From contig NZ_FUYE01000008.1 of the NCBI RefSeq assembly GCF_900167535.1, forward strand, positions 62,001-126,000: DNA of 64,000 bases, read 5' to 3'. Both the position numbers and the translations under genes were made by a program. Below are positions 1 through 9,768 of the stretch, in pieces; the stretch's first letter is position 1, and each line of letters begins with the position of its first letter. The notes beneath the pieces were generated by a model that was not told the DNA's origin, searched no databases, and worked only from the letters and a program-made list of their open reading frames with translations. Source of the DNA: Prosthecobacter debontii. Lineage in GTDB: Bacteria > Verrucomicrobiota > Verrucomicrobiia > Verrucomicrobiales > Verrucomicrobiaceae.

Positions 1-3000
1 TGAGGATGCCGTTGGCATTCATGGTGATCCCGCCCAAGGTGGTGCTGTAACCGCCTAAATCCAAGGTTCCTCCTTCAAAGGCAATGTCCGCTCCGCTCGG
101 CAAAGCATTTGCAAGCCCATAACGCAAAGTGCCTCCAGCCAAGCTGGTCACACCGCTGTAATCTATAGCGGAATTCAAGGTGAGGATACCTTCTCCTGCT
201 TTCCTAAAGCCGCCAGTCCCACCATTACCGATGCTATTGGCGAAAATGAGATCATGCCCGGCCGTATCCAAGGTGCCACCACCTGACAGCATTGTGATCG
301 TGCGTGTCGAAAGATCATCCCCTGAATAGGTCGCTCCTAACCGAAGAGTCCCACCTGCAAATAACAAGCGTCCACTGTCACCGCCCATGTGGTCCAAATC
401 CCCGATTTCCAAGATCCCTTCGTTGAGGGCAACATCACTGATCGCCGTGTTATTGCCACTGAGCACCAGTGCACCTGGCCCCGATTTGGTCAGTTTGGCT
501 CCGGCCGTCACCAACGGAGACTGAATGCTGGCTGAACTTCCCATCACATGGAACACATACTCTCCAGCGGTCGCACTAACTTCGATCCCAGCGAATCCAC
601 TGATGATCGAACTGCCTGTGCCGCTGAATAAGAAACCTCCACTTTGAACTGTCAGATTGCCTGTATCAGCCCCTGTGAGGTTGACCTCACTGCTCCCTGT
701 CGCCACAAGAAGTGAACGAATGGCCTTCGATCCACTGGCTGCGACAATCGATTGGCTTAGCAAGACGTTTTCAGAGCTGCTCGTGATTCCCCATGAGGTA
801 GCATCGCTGACATTGGCATATTCAGTTGCTAAGTTAAGTGGACGCCAAGCGGCATTCGCAGCTCCTGTCGTGGTCAGAAAGGTATCCGAAGCGGCAACAC
901 CTCCTGAGGAGGAGCCGATCGCCCAAGGAATCACTGGCAAACTGGTGCCTGTGCCAGAGCCATAGGCTCCCACAAAGACGGATCCCGATTGGAATTGTCC
1001 CCGAGGATTAGCGGTATTCTGAGTAGCGGTTCCACGCAGAACCATGGTTGCTTGATTTTCACGGCTGACACTAGCTGCGCGCAAAGCAGCTAAAGCGCTG
1101 GTTCCCGTTGATGAAGTTTCCACACGAATCGAACTGACGCCCGAGCCGAAGGTTACTTGGCCAATCAATTCCGTATAACCACCGTTCTGATCATGGCGTA
1201 AAAACAGGGAATCGGTCGTCGAACCGCCACTGTTCAACACGAAGCTGACATTGTCTGCAATGCGCCCGGGCGTAGAACTGATCAGGCTAATGCCATTATG
1301 CTCAATGAACAGGCTCCCCCCGTTACTGATATTGACCGTCATTCCATCAGCGAGCTGGGTGAGCTGATTGTTGTTGCCATTGATATCTAAAGTTAATCGA
1401 CCACCAATGATATTGAGAGCTCCCTCTGATCCAAGATCGATCAATCCATCCGTGACTGTTAAAGCGCCAGCTCCAATCTTCGTCAAGATGGCCGAGCTGC
1501 CATCCGAACTGATATTGCCGAAGTAGTTGCCGGAAGCCGTTTGATTGATCGTCAACTCCTGCCCCCCGGCAATTTTGATCTCCATGTTCTTATAATTCGT
1601 CGAACTGCCTCCCGACAAAGATCCGATGACCTCGGAATCCATGACTTCAAGAGTTGTTCCGGAAGGATCGAGGATGACCGCACCATAATCGCCAATGGCA
1701 CCACCACCTTGAAGACGCACCGTGCCTCCAGCTAAACGCAGGGTTCCATTGGAATTATTCGTTAGGCCATCGATGACCATCAGCCCAGTGCCAGCCTTGG
1801 TCATATTCATGTTCCCAGAGATGCGTGATCCGATGGTGAGAGTCGCAGCACCGTCGTGTGTCACGATCCATTCATTGGCGATGCTGCTTGTAATGAGCCC
1901 CCCAGTGATGGCCAAATTGCCCGAACTTACATTACTGGTGATTAACAGCCCTCCACTGGCAACATCGAAAATATCATTGGCTCCGATGTTGATCGTGGCG
2001 GTTCCTACGGCCGCATCGAAACGCAGACTGTTGATACTCACACTGCCCGTAAGGGCCCCTGTAAAACCGGTGCTGTCCGTAACGTCCGCTCCTGTCGCCC
2101 AGGAACTGACATCATTCATGATCGTGCTATTGAAGCCGACAATCTCACCGCCACTGATCGTAGCAAACAAAGTCGATCCGCTTCCCATTTGGTAAGTGGC
2201 CCACCCTCCTAAAATCGTGCTGGTTCCATTGGTGGCCGAAGTCAGAAAATGAGCGTCAGACGAAGAAGGATTGAAGCGCAAAGTGCTGCCCACATTGCGT
2301 GTGATGGTGCCCACCTGCAGTGAGGTCTGTGCGCCTACCGTGTTTATCCGCACCACAGCAGCAGTTGGGTCCGCTGCTGCGCCCAGGATCATATTGCCAA
2401 CATTCACACTGATAGGGGTAACGCCATTTCCGTCGATTTCTAAAGTGCCTCCGGTCATGGTCAGCCCACCGTTGCCGATCTTGGCATTCACATTCGAGGA
2501 GTAATCCAAAAGCAAAACACCATTATTGATCGTGGTCAGTCCTGCACCAGCTACCGTATTGGTTCCAGAAAGAGTCACCGTATTCGGTGAATGCTTAGCC
2601 ATCGTCACCCCAGAACCAAAGGTGATGTTTCCAGAGATATCTCCGTTGTAGAGCACCAAGGAAGCACCTGTGTCCAAATTCAGATTTCCTGATATGACAC
2701 CGGCACTGGAATAAAGACCACCATCGTCGGCGCTGACAGTTCCGCCTAATGTCGTGGTTCCAATCGTGGTGACATTGGCTGAAACGGAACCGTTACGCAC
2801 GTTCAGCGTCGTGACCGAAAACGAACCGCCCCCAACACTATCAATCATGGAGCCGGCAAGATCAGGGACAGTCTGAGGGTTGGGGCTCAGACGTCCGACG
2901 ATAATATCCGTGGCTGCAGAGCCCGTGGTTCCAAAAATATCCAGCACACCACCTCCGCTAGTCTCTCCCGAAATTTGAAGATCATCCATGTCTTTTGACA

Positions 3001-6000
3001 AAGCGCCATTCACGGCAAGACGAAGTGTGCCCGAACGGATGAACAAGTCATCCCCAGTGTGTGCATTCACGGCATTCAGAATAAGCAGTCCCTCATTGAC
3101 GAACAAATCATCCACAATTGTAGGGGCCGCATCGAGCCTCCAAGTTCCGGTGCCAAGCTTCGTCAAATCCGCTGTCGTGCCAGTCTGTGTGAGCACACCG
3201 CTCAACACACCGTAACCACTGCCATCCAGATTCAACGTAGAACCGGCCGCATCCACAGCACCGCTGAAGGTGATCACGGCGTCGTCTGTCCCCGAAGCAT
3301 CCAGTGTTCCTGTGCCCGTCAACGTAATCGCACGGTTAGTGCTTTGATTGACATTGCCCACAAACTGCAATCTCCCGCTCCCCAAAGTCAATCCATTCGT
3401 CCCCTGCCCCAGATTGCTTGCTGCACCACCATTGTTGCTCACGGTGCTGAATTGCAGAGTCCCTGCGGAGACCGTGATGGCTCCTGTAAAAGTATTGGCC
3501 GCAGTGAGTTGCAGGATACCATTGCCCGTTTTGGTTAAGCCGCCGGAACTGCTGAGCACGCCCGAAAGCACCGCTTTATCAGTCGCCAACGCCACATTAT
3601 CGACCACCGAAACCGTTCTCGTCCCACCGTTCAGATCAATATCATGCGTGAAAGTGACGATGCTATCCGCGCTGGTAGAGCCAAAAATAAGAGGAGCACC
3701 ATCTGCTACAAAAAGGGCAGTTGAGCCCCAAACGAGAGGCACGGGTGCGCCTGAAAGGGTGACGACGAGGTCTCCCCCCGCCGCCGCAAAACCGCCGCCG
3801 CCTGAACCGCTCCATTGCACTTGGTTATCCCCTGTTCCCAAACTGCGACTGAAGGTTCCTGCAGCTTGATAGACACCGCCACTGAGCACCAAATTATTGT
3901 CCAAGGCACCGAGCCCTAAAATGGCACCGCCACTCAACTGATAAGAGCCTGTAAAGTTGTTGTTGGAAATCCCCCTGATATCAAGATTGCCAGCCCCTGT
4001 TTTATTGAATACACCGCTGCCATTCAGATTGGCAATCGACCACGCCATATCCACGTCTTGATTGACATTATCGGCGATATTCACCGTGATACCCGCATTG
4101 CCAAGATTCAAAGTGCCCAGACCGGAGATGGTGGACGTCAAAGTCGTGGTTCCCGAAAAGGTAATGGCCGTTGGGGAAAGCGTCAGACCACTTGCAACTT
4201 CGATCAAAGCCGTGGTGTTAGCCACATTCCCCATCGTCAGGGTCCCGACCGATTGATCAACACTTTGGATGAATAAGGAGCCTGCATTGACCGTGAGATT
4301 GCCTGACCCAAGCTTTCCACTTCCTGTCAGCAACAGCGTTCCATTGACGTTGTTGAGCGTCGTATTGCCGCCCGTCGTATTGGCACCAGCGAGAGTCAGA
4401 GTGCCATTCCCTGTGTAGGATAAGTTGAGCCCAAATGCGGTCGTCGATGTGATATTGCCATTGACGAAGGTGTCCCCTGCACCGGTTAATGTCCATGTGC
4501 GAGCGGCCGTGATCGCATCCGCAGTCACATTGGCAAAAGTCAGCATTTTACCATCACTTATGTTATTGGTGGTTGAACTCGGGTTACTTGAAGTCGCCCC
4601 CAACACGTAGTCGCTGACGATCTCGATGCTGTAATCACCAATAAAAGCGACCCCCGTATTGTTACTCTGAGTCACGCTATTGGTGATCACACGATCTGCG
4701 CCATAGGCAAAAACATTGCCGTTGCTGAGCACCAAGGTGCCCGCCCCAAGAGCACCGTCACCGCCGATGCCCAAGGCACCGGCACTCACGGTGGTATTGC
4801 CTGAATAATCATTGGAGCCCGTCAAAATCCAAGTGGCACCGCCATCAATCGTGATGCTCAAGGCACCGCCATTATCACGAAGATCGCTAGTGATCATGTT
4901 GCCCATGGTGTTCGAACCCCGAAGCGCCAATGTCTTTGCCCCCCCGACCATGTTATTGACCACATTGCTAAGCACGAGAGGACCTGAGCCATCGGCATGA
5001 ATCTGCTGAGTTCCCGTCGTGGCATTGAGACGGATCATTCGGTCGGAGACCTCCCCTGGCCCGATGTATTGAAGAATCGCCGCACCTGTGGTTGCGTTCC
5101 CTAAAGTGACAGCCCCTGTCGTTGTCGCCGCATTTGTGGTGCTGCCAACGCTAGATGGTCCGGCAATCAGACTCGATCCCAGTGAATTGACAACCAAGGT
5201 GCCCGCCGTGACCGAAGTCACACCGTTATAGGTGTTTTCACCGACCAACTGTAAAGTTCCATTGCCTGTTTTTGTTAGACCTGCGGTTCCCGTGCTATTG
5301 CTGATCACGCCACTGATGGTGGCAAAATCGGTGAATGTACTGCTATTGTCATTCACGACAATGGTCCGTGAGGCCCCATTCAGATTGATCGCATTTCTAA
5401 ATTCGACCTCGGCTAAGGCGTTGGCGGAATTCAACACCAGCGAAGCACCGGTTTTGACAAAGCCATTCAAATTCCAACTCAGCGCGGTCGGGCTCGCCTC
5501 ACCACCAATCGCCACCACAAGTTTATCAGTCGAGGCTGCAAAACCGGCCCCACCCGTCGTAAGCGCAGTGTTCCAGGAAACAGTATCACTCCCCGCACTT
5601 GCAACGGCGGCTAGACGCCGAGTAAAGACACCACTGCTTTGAAACACGGCTGTTGTTGATGTGGTGCCACCAAGGATCAGTCCGCTATTTGTCGGCAACG
5701 ACAAACCGTCTTGAGCTTGCAGAATTCCGTCTTCAATGGTGGTAGTGCCCGTGTAGGTATTGTTGAGGTTGCCTAGAATCCATGTGCCTGCCCCCACCTT
5801 CGAAAAACGCGTGACCGCACCCGCACTGGTGTTATCAACAAGTTGCGGATAGAACCAGTTGTCTGCGGTAGAGGTCCCGCTCAGACGGAATAACTGATTG
5901 GCATTGCCACTGAAGGCAATCGGAGCGACGTTACTGAAAATCAGTGCCGCATTATTGATACCGTTGTTCGTGATGGTTGCGCCAGCAGTCGATGATGTTC

Positions 6001-9000
6001 CAGCAAGGGTAAACAAACGATTGATCGAGACCGAAGCATTGCCTGTGTAGGTGAGCCCACCTGTCGTTCCCCCGAAAATCAGACTGGCGGCATTGGTCGC
6101 CGCATTGGTGGAATCTCCTCGGCCAATGCTGCTGGGCTGGCCAATGTCCGCTAAAAAGGAAACGGTGAGCGATCCTGTCGTGCCATTTCCAGGCGCTCCA
6201 ATGGTCGTGCTACCTGTGTAGTTACTGATGCCAGTGAACGTTTGTCCTGTCGTTGTCCCCATCTTGACGACACTGATGCGACCATTCGTTTCATCAATGG
6301 AACCATTGAATGTGCCGCCATTGCCACTCATGGCAAACACGACAGGATCACTGCTGGAATTCGTCACCGTGCCACTGCCATTGAAGATGCTGATGGATGA
6401 AGTAGTCAAAGTCCGCGCGATGCTCACACCATTCAAGTCCAAGACCGTTCCTTGACGCATGGTCAAATTCACGGAGTCGGCACTCAGCCTTCCCCCCGCT
6501 GCCAATTGGATTGTTCCTTCGAGAAGGTTTGTCGTCCCTGTCTGAGCATTGGTGGCACCAATGACCAAAGTGCCCGCTCCTGTTTTCGTAAGCCCACCCG
6601 TTGTCGAACTCGCTACAGGCGTGTTTAAATATAAAATGTCCGAGGTTTCGTTGACACGAATCGCCAAGGCCCCCACTCCGCCGGAAGTCACCGTCCCGGT
6701 TCCCGAGATGGTCGAGCTACCACCCGTCGCTAAGATACCGCCTATCGTTCCCACACCATCACTGTTGATCGTTAGCAGAGCCGTGACTGACAGCTCTGGG
6801 CTGGTGGTCCCGAGCAGTTTGAGAGAGCGCACACTGGTTGGAGCCGCCACGAGAACATCATCCATGACTTGAACGTGCGCGGCGGCCTCTAGCCCCACTG
6901 TTGCCGTAACAAAACCAACATCCGAATCATAAATCGGCGCTCTTAACGTTGCTGTGCCGAGGGTAGGCACATAGGCGAAGTCAGCTCCGTTGAAATATGC
7001 ATTCCCTGCCAGCAATCCAACGATCGAGACACCGCCTATTGAAATCGAACTGTTTGCATCGACCGCGAAGTTGACGGAGCTCGTTCCTGCCACCGAGCTG
7101 ATTGAGGTAAGGTTCAGAGTTGCAGTTCCCCCCATGCCTGCCATGACACGAATCGTCCCAGCCCCCTGGCTTGCAGAAAAGACTCCCAGGGTTTCCGAGC
7201 TCGCCTCACCATCTGCACCTACATACATCAGGGTGCCTCCAGCAGTGCCAACAGTGGCAGCCGCCTCGCCGAATCCGATGGCGACACCATCGCTCAAAAC
7301 GTCTCTGGATGTGCCTGAAAAGACATCCTGAATTTTCAAAACCCCATTGTTGATGGTGGTCGCTCCGCTGAAGGTGTTGGCTCCAGAAAGAACCCACATA
7401 TTCGATCCGGTCTTTTGCAGACTGGTGGTCCCACTGCCGTCCACGATGGCACCGCGAATTTCATTGGCGGCGCCCACATCGCTCGTTCCGCCCAGCACCA
7501 GGGTCTTACTACCCGCGCCAGTGGCGGTAAAATCATTGTTAAAGATGACTCCAGCACTATTGAGCGATTGGTTCGCCAGAATGGAGACCGTTCCTGTGGT
7601 GCCCGACAGGTTGATGATTTTATTCGTCGTCGTTTGAGAAGCCTCCAGATAGCTACCCATGATAGTCAGGGTAGCTGCGTTTGTCGTCGTGCCTAGATTG
7701 ACGGTGCCTGCATCGTTGTTGATCGAACCAAAATGCGCGATTTCGAGCGTTCCAACATTCAAGTTTGTCACGCCCGTATAATTTGAGGTTTCTCCCAATA
7801 TCCTCAATGTCCCCGCACCCGCTTTGGTCAAAATGTGGTCTGCCCCTGTGGCAAGCACATCCCCAGTCACCACCATCAGAGCCCCCGTTCCCGTCGTAAT
7901 CGTCATGGTCCGGGCCGTCGTGCTCGTATTGTTCCAAAAATCTCCTTGGATGGTCACTGGGCCACTCGTATTGATCGTCAGGCTGTTATTTCCGCCCAAA
8001 CTCCCCCCGACGCTGTCGCCCACGAAGGTCACTCCATAACCATTTCGACTATTGATGGTCAAGGTCCGCGTAGTCGATCCGGCAGTGAGTACTAATGGAG
8101 CTAAGGAAACGCTCTGATTCAGTAGAGATCCCCCCACGTCATGGTCTAAAAATAAAGTCGCATTTGAAGACGTTCCCATGGTTAGGCGGCGGCTGGCAAA
8201 AGAGTCCGGCTCAGCCGTGCGAAGCTCAAGCGTGCCCGCACCGCCACCCAATGTCAGGGCTCCATTCGCAGTGCCGAAACCGAGGCCTGCGCCATTGGAG
8301 GCACGCACCGACCCGGCCGTAACCAAGACCGATCCTGTAAACGACCGGTTGTTGCCTTCCAAAATGAGAGTGCCGCCGCCCAATTTTTCGATGTTGCCCG
8401 AACTCACGATTTCACCCGTCACACGGTACGATCCCACACCAGCAAAGTTCACCGTGCCAAAACGCAATTGCCCGGTGCCACTGGACAGTAAGTCTCCCGA
8501 GATCGTCAGCATTCCCGCTGTCGAATGAATGCCAGTTGCGATATTTGCCTCACCATATTGAATGTCTGTCGTGATCGTATTCGAGCCAATGCTGATCAAG
8601 GCCGAACCACGATCAGAGATAGGACCGTAACCTTGGAGAACGAGTCCACGGGTGAAATCAAGAGAGGACCCATAGGCGCTTTCGAGAACCAAGCTCCCTC
8701 CACCGAAACCACGTGATGCAGACCCAGAAACGACTATCGCCGATGTGTCTGTCCCCAATTGCGCCAAGTCGTTGATGACGAGCGTGCCATTACTGATGGT
8801 GGTTACCCCAGTGTAATCACTCAGGGAATTGTTTAACCTCAAGGTTCCGCCTCCAGTCAGAGAAAGTCCGTTGGTACCCTTGAATTGGGTGTCCAGGGTA
8901 AGCAGACGCCCCATGCCTACCCTGAGCATTCCAGTCTCCAGTTCCAGTGAGCCACCCATGAGGCGATAATCGCCCCCCACACTCAAGCTGCCTCCCAAGC

Positions 9001-9238
9001 TTCCCGTGTTGAGCAGCAAAATCTGCGGATCTGAAACCAAAAAAGGCAAAATCACGTCATTATCGGCGGCGGGCACACCGACACTCCAATTGGCAGGGTT
9101 GTTCCAACTGAAGTCCGTGCCACTTCCCGCGGTCCACACCGTAGCCACGGCTCGGGTCTCCTCTGTAAGGCCGAAGAGAAAGCAAAGTAAACCAGAAGCC
9201 AGAGAAGCACGGAAAAATGGGCACTGATGAGCGCGCAT
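1..9238 (-). CDS. Giant autotransporter-associated beta-strand repeat protein (3' end beyond window)
   Basis: The frame is open from the ATG at 9238 to the left edge, giving at least 3,079 codons; the C-terminus lies outside the window. The N-terminus (MRAHQCPFFRAS, then a hydrophobic stretch and an AVA cleavage-like site near residue 32) reads as a Sec signal peptide. The mature start has the W-x-WNNPANWSVG-type opening common in this family. The rest is Gly/Thr/Asn/Ser-rich with dozens of units of the form LTKTGxGTLxLxGxNTYTGxTTxxxGTL, the autotransporter-associated beta-strand repeat (PATR, TIGR02601/PF12951), which builds a beta-helix. It is probably a secreted or surface adhesin or matrix protein. 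It lies 530 bp downstream of, and parallel to, a paralogue, and shares long blocks with it. I see no Shine-Dalgarno before 9238. The family is certain; the function is inferred. Confidence 0.9.
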   Translation of the reverse strand, partial: MRAHQCPFFRASLASGLLCFLFGLTEETRAVATVWTAGSGTDFSWNNPANWSVGVPAADNDVILPFLVSDPQILLLNTGSLGGSLSVGGDYRLMGGSLELETGMLRVGMGRLLTLDTQFKGTNGLSLTGGGTLRLNNSLSDYTGVTTISNGTLVINDLAQLGTDTSAIVVSGSASRGFGGGSLVLESAYGSSLDFTRGLVLQGYGPISDRGSALISIGSNTITTDIQYGEANIATGIHSTAGMLTISGDLLSSGTGQLRFGTVNFAGVGSYRVTGEIVSSGNIEKLGGGTLILEGNNRSFTGSVLVTAGSVRASNGAGLGFGTANGALTLGGGAGTLELRTAEPDSFASRRLTMGTSSNATLFLDHDVGGSLLNQSVSLAPLVLTAGSTTRTLTINSRNGYGVTFVGDSVGGSLGGNNSLTINTSGPVTIQGDFWNNTSTTARTMTITTGTGALMVVTGDVLATGADHILTKAGAGTLRILGETSNYTGVTNLNVGTLEIAHFGSINNDAGTVNLGTTTNAATLTIMGSYLEASQTTTNKIINLSGTTGTVSILANQSLNSAGVIFNNDFTATGAGSKTLVLGGTSDVGAANEIRGAIVDGSGTTSLQKTGSNMWVLSGANTFSGATTINNGVLKIQDVFSGTSRDVLSDGVAIGFGEAAATVGTAGGTLMYVGADGEASSETLGVFSASQGAGTIRVMAGMGGTATLNLTSISSVAGTSSVNFAVDANSSISIGGVSIVGLLAGNAYFNGADFAYVPTLGTATLRAPIYDSDVGFVTATVGLEAAAHVQVMDDVLVAAPTSVRSLKLLGTTSPELSVTALLTINSDGVGTIGGILATGGSSTISGTGTVTSGGVGALAIRVNETSDILYLNTPVASSTTGGLTKTGAGTLVIGATNAQTGTTNLLEGTIQLAAGGRLSADSVNLTMRQGTVLDLNGVSIARTLTTSSISIFNGSGTVTNSSSDPVVFAMSGNGGTFNGSIDETNGRISVVKMGTTTGQTFTGISNYTGSTTIGAPGNGTTGSLTVSFLADIGQPSSIGRGDSTNAATNAASLIFGGTTGGLTYTGNASVSINRLFTLAGTSSTAGATITNNGINNAALIFSNVAPIAFSGNANQLFRLSGTSTADNWFYPQLVDNTSAGAVTRFSKVGAGTWILGNLNNTYTGTTTIEDGILQAQDGLSLPTNSGLILGGTTSTTAVFQSSGVFTRRLAAVASAGSDTVSWNTALTTGGAGFAASTDKLVVAIGGEASPTALSWNLNGFVKTGASLVLNSANALAEVEFRNAINLNGASRTIVVNDNSSTFTDFATISGVISNSTGTAGLTKTGNGTLQLVGENTYNGVTSVTAGTLVVNSLGSSLIAGPSSVGSTTNAATTTGAVTLGNATTGAAILQYIGPGEVSDRMIRLNATTGTQQIHADGSGPLVLSNVVNNMVGGAKTLALRGSNTMGNMITSDLRDNGGALSITIDGGATWILTGSNDYSGNTTVSAGALGIGGDGALGAGTLVLSNGNVFAYGADRVITNSVTQSNNTGVAFIGDYSIEIVSDYVLGATSSNPSSTTNNISDGKMLTFANVTADAITAARTWTLTGAGDTFVNGNITSTTAFGLNLSYTGNGTLTLAGANTTGGNTTLNNVNGTLLLTGSGKLGSGNLTVNAGSLFIQSVDQSVGTLTMGNVANTTALIEVASGLTLSPTAITFSGTTTLTSTISGLGTLNLGNAGITVNIADNVNQDVDMAWSIANLNGSGVFNKTGAGNLDIRGISNNNFTGSYQLSGGAILGLGALDNNLVLSGGVYQAAGTFSRSLGTGDNQVQWSGSGGGGFAAAGGDLVVTLSGAPVPLVWGSTALFVADGAPLIFGSTSADSIVTFTHDIDLNGGTRTVSVVDNVALATDKAVLSGVLSSSGGLTKTGNGILQLTAANTFTGAITVSAGTLQFSTVSNNGGAASNLGQGTNGLTLGSGRLQFVGNVNQSTNRAITLTGTGTLDASGTDDAVITFSGAVDAAGSTLNLDGSGYGVLSGVLTQTGTTADLTKLGTGTWRLDAAPTIVDDLFVNEGLLILNAVNAHTGDDLFIRSGTLRLAVNGALSKDMDDLQISGETSGGGVLDIFGTTGSAATDIIVGRLSPNPQTVPDLAGSMIDSVGGGSFSVTTLNVRNGSVSANVTTIGTTTLGGTVSADDGGLYSSAGVISGNLNLDTGASLVLYNGDISGNITFGSGVTMAKHSPNTVTLSGTNTVAGAGLTTINNGVLLLDYSSNVNAKIGNGGLTMTGGTLEIDGNGVTPISVNVGNMILGAAADPTAAVVRINTVGAQTSLQVGTITRNVGSTLRFNPSSSDAHFLTSATNGTSTILGGWATYQMGSGSTLFATISGGEIVGFNSTIMNDVSSWATGADVTDSTGFTGALTGSVSINSLRFDAAVGTATINIGANDIFDVASGGLLITSNVSSGNLAITGGLITSSIANEWIVTHDGAATLTIGSRISGNMNMTKAGTGLMVIDGLTNNSNGTLRLAGGTVRLQGGGAIGDYGAVILDPSGTTLEVMDSEVIGSLSGGSSTNYKNMEIKIAGGQELTINQTASGNYFGNISSDGSSAILTKIGAGALTVTDGLIDLGSEGALNIIGGRLTLDINGNNNQLTQLADGMTVNISNGGSLFIEHNGISLISSTPGRIADNVSFVLNSGGSTTDSLFLRHDQNGGYTELIGQVTFGSGVSSIRVETSSTGTSALAALRAASVSRENQATMVLRGTATQNTANPRGQFQSGSVFVGAYGSGTGTSLPVIPWAIGSSSGGVAASDTFLTTTGAANAAWRPLNLATEYANVSDATSWGITSSSENVLLSQSIVAASGSKAIRSLLVATGSSEVNLTGADTGNLTVQSGGFLFSGTGSSIISGFAGIEVSATAGEYVFHVMGSSASIQSPLVTAGAKLTKSGPGALVLSGNNTAISDVALNEGILEIGDLDHMGGDSGRLLFAGGTLRLGATYSGDDLSTRTITMLSGGGTLDTAGHDLIFANSIGNGGTGGFRKAGEGILTLNSAIDYSGVTSLAGGTLRYGLANALPSGADIAFEGGTLDLGGYSTTLGGITMNANGIL
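195..2330 (-). repeat. Long shared module, copy 1 of 3
   Basis: This part of the partial giant gene encodes, in order, a VGTITRNVGSTLRF block, DVSSWATGADVT...INSLRFDA, ITGGLITSS, EVIGSLSGGS, IPWAIGSSSGG, RPLNLATEYA, GFAGIE, and GTLDTAGHDLIFANSIGNGG. The same order occurs at 11390-13570 and 20550-22740 in the neighbouring giant gene. The copies are clearly homologous at protein level but diverged at DNA level. Boundaries were judged by eye and may be off by 50-100 bp. Confidence 0.75.
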
Positions 9239-9240
9239 AG

Positions 9241-9768
9241 CTTTATGGAGGGGGGTTGAAATGCGAATGTCCAAATTTCCAAATTCAGAATTTCGCGGAT
9301 TCCCCGGCTTGTATCCGAAACCTATTTCTGACCTCCAGACTAAATTTTCATCCGAAAAATGCACCAACCAACCATGTAAACCTTACACCTATCACAAAAA
9401 AGCTTCATTGATTCTCAAAAAGCGGCATTGGCGTCCTAAAAAACGCGAATTTTCCGATGCAAGTTCCCTCAATAAATTGGGTCCTCACAGATTCGCAAAA
9501 CCAATAAACAAGGTTTTTCTTATACTATATAAACCAAAACCCCTTGTCCGTTTCGACAAACACGAGCTCAGACAGGGCATTTCTTTTTATTTTAACCGTT
9601 AAAAGACTTTCTGCGAGCAAACGTCGGGATATCTGCCGAAATCTGTCAACGGCCACCCTTGCAATCCACAACCTTTTTTAAAAGCCGCTTTTCTTCCCTA
9701 GAAAGCAAAACACCCATTCTCCCACCCCAGGGAAAATAGGTGTATCACGAAGGGATTTGAACCAAGAA
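9241..9768. other. Intergenic region between the two giant genes
   Basis: No convincing gene is present. The left two thirds are AT-rich. On the minus strand there is a possible -10 element (TATAGT/TATAAG within 9519-9532) for the downstream giant gene, but no good -35 at the right distance, and it lies about 290 bp from the start codon. Just upstream is a small inverted repeat TTGTC-6-GACAA (9544-9559) that could be an operator. No clear rho-independent terminator follows the upstream giant gene; the short AAAAG-CCG-CTTTT palindrome near 9680 is too weak. Cotranscription of the two genes therefore cannot be excluded. Confidence 0.4.

Noticed and set aside
9740-9768. tRNA T-arm-like sequence on the minus strand (GGTTCAAATCCCTTCGTGATACACC) right after the giant gene's stop codon, considered as an attachment-site remnant
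   Set aside because: The 5' half of the T-stem does not pair with the 3' half, the CCA end is out of register, and a B-box-like match of this length is expected by chance in 64 kb on two strands.
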